A DNA stretch of 64,000 nucleotides from Campylorhamphus procurvoides (Eukaryota > Chordata > Aves > Passeriformes > Dendrocolaptidae). A model generated the notes under the pieces. The model made no database searches, was not told the origin of the DNA, and saw only the letters and a program-made list of their open reading frames with translations. Below, in pieces: positions 63,923 through 64,000 of the stretch. The DNA lies in contig WBMV01008570.1 of NCBI GenBank assembly GCA_013396655.1, positions 147,752 through 211,751 of the forward strand. Reading direction: 5' to 3'. The position numbers were made by a program, and so were the translations under genes. Position 1 is the stretch's first letter. Every line of letters begins with the position of its first letter.

Positions 63923-64000
63923 TTGTAATGTTAATTGTAAATTATGAGTTCTTATTATAACATCATCCTTGTCAGGGTGGTGTTGCTGTATTTGGAAACT

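Larger units (their letters stand above)
61112..64000 (+). other. PDE4D: PDE4D 3' untranslated region (incomplete or ending near the edge)
   Basis: The AT-rich region after the stop contains many T-runs, ATTTA words and no further coding exon. AATAAA signals occur at 61436, 62310 and 63048 and could end transcripts of different length. A Pumilio-type element (TGTACATA) lies at 63915-63922. Mammalian PDE4D has a 3'UTR of several kilobases, so the whole stretch is probably transcribed, but the main end cannot be fixed. Reverse-strand open frames near 63.4-63.8 kb are chance. Confidence 0.75.

Overview
The window is nuclear DNA from a bird. It is AT-rich and intron-dominated, with several copies of the avian CR1 LINE, most ending in the typical catagaatcatagaatgg-like 3' end. 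It carries the 3' half of the phosphodiesterase gene PDE4D on the + strand. From memory this gene is Z-linked in birds. A GC-richer repeat block at 1500-2345 resembles repeats I remember from songbird assemblies, but I cannot fix the species.

Layout. Positions 1-17.4 kb are intron upstream of the short-isoform promoter, with CR1 copies at 205-560 (+), 10.03-10.3 kb (-) and 12.43-14.27 kb (-), plus simple repeats. At 17.44-18.17 kb lies a CpG island with the promoter and first coding exon of the short isoform PDE4D1 (17774-18004). This exon also holds the splice acceptor that long isoforms should use. Next comes a 30 kb intron (18005-48033). Hidden in it at 40884-40931 is a 48-base first coding exon, MPEANYLLSVSWGYIK, the start of isoform PDE4D6. 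The shared exons follow: UCR2 (48034-48127, 51577-51749) and the catalytic domain (52747-52845, 52936-53100, 54843-54942, 58652-58806, 59349-59471, 59942-60124, 60701-61111). The 3'UTR runs from 61112 towards or past the window end.

The PDE4D1-type exons join in frame to 1734 nt, or 577 residues. Numbered as PDE4D2 (subtract 72), every known active-site residue falls in place: His160, His164, His200, Asp201, Asp318, Gln369 and Phe372. The enzyme hydrolyses cAMP. The alternative starts decide how much of the regulatory UCR2 module precedes the same catalytic core. UCR1 and the long-form first exons are not seen here.

Most notable observations: the intact PDE4D6 micro-exon; a Leu-to-Met change (relative to remembered mammalian sequence) that creates an ATG in a perfect Kozak context inside UCR2; a 90-bp GC-AG intron in the catalytic domain; an upstream ORF overlapping the PDE4D1 start; and an unrecognised coding-like antisense exon with one in-frame stop, 126 bp from the PDE4D6 start. 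I found no tRNA, rRNA, CRISPR or prokaryote-type system.
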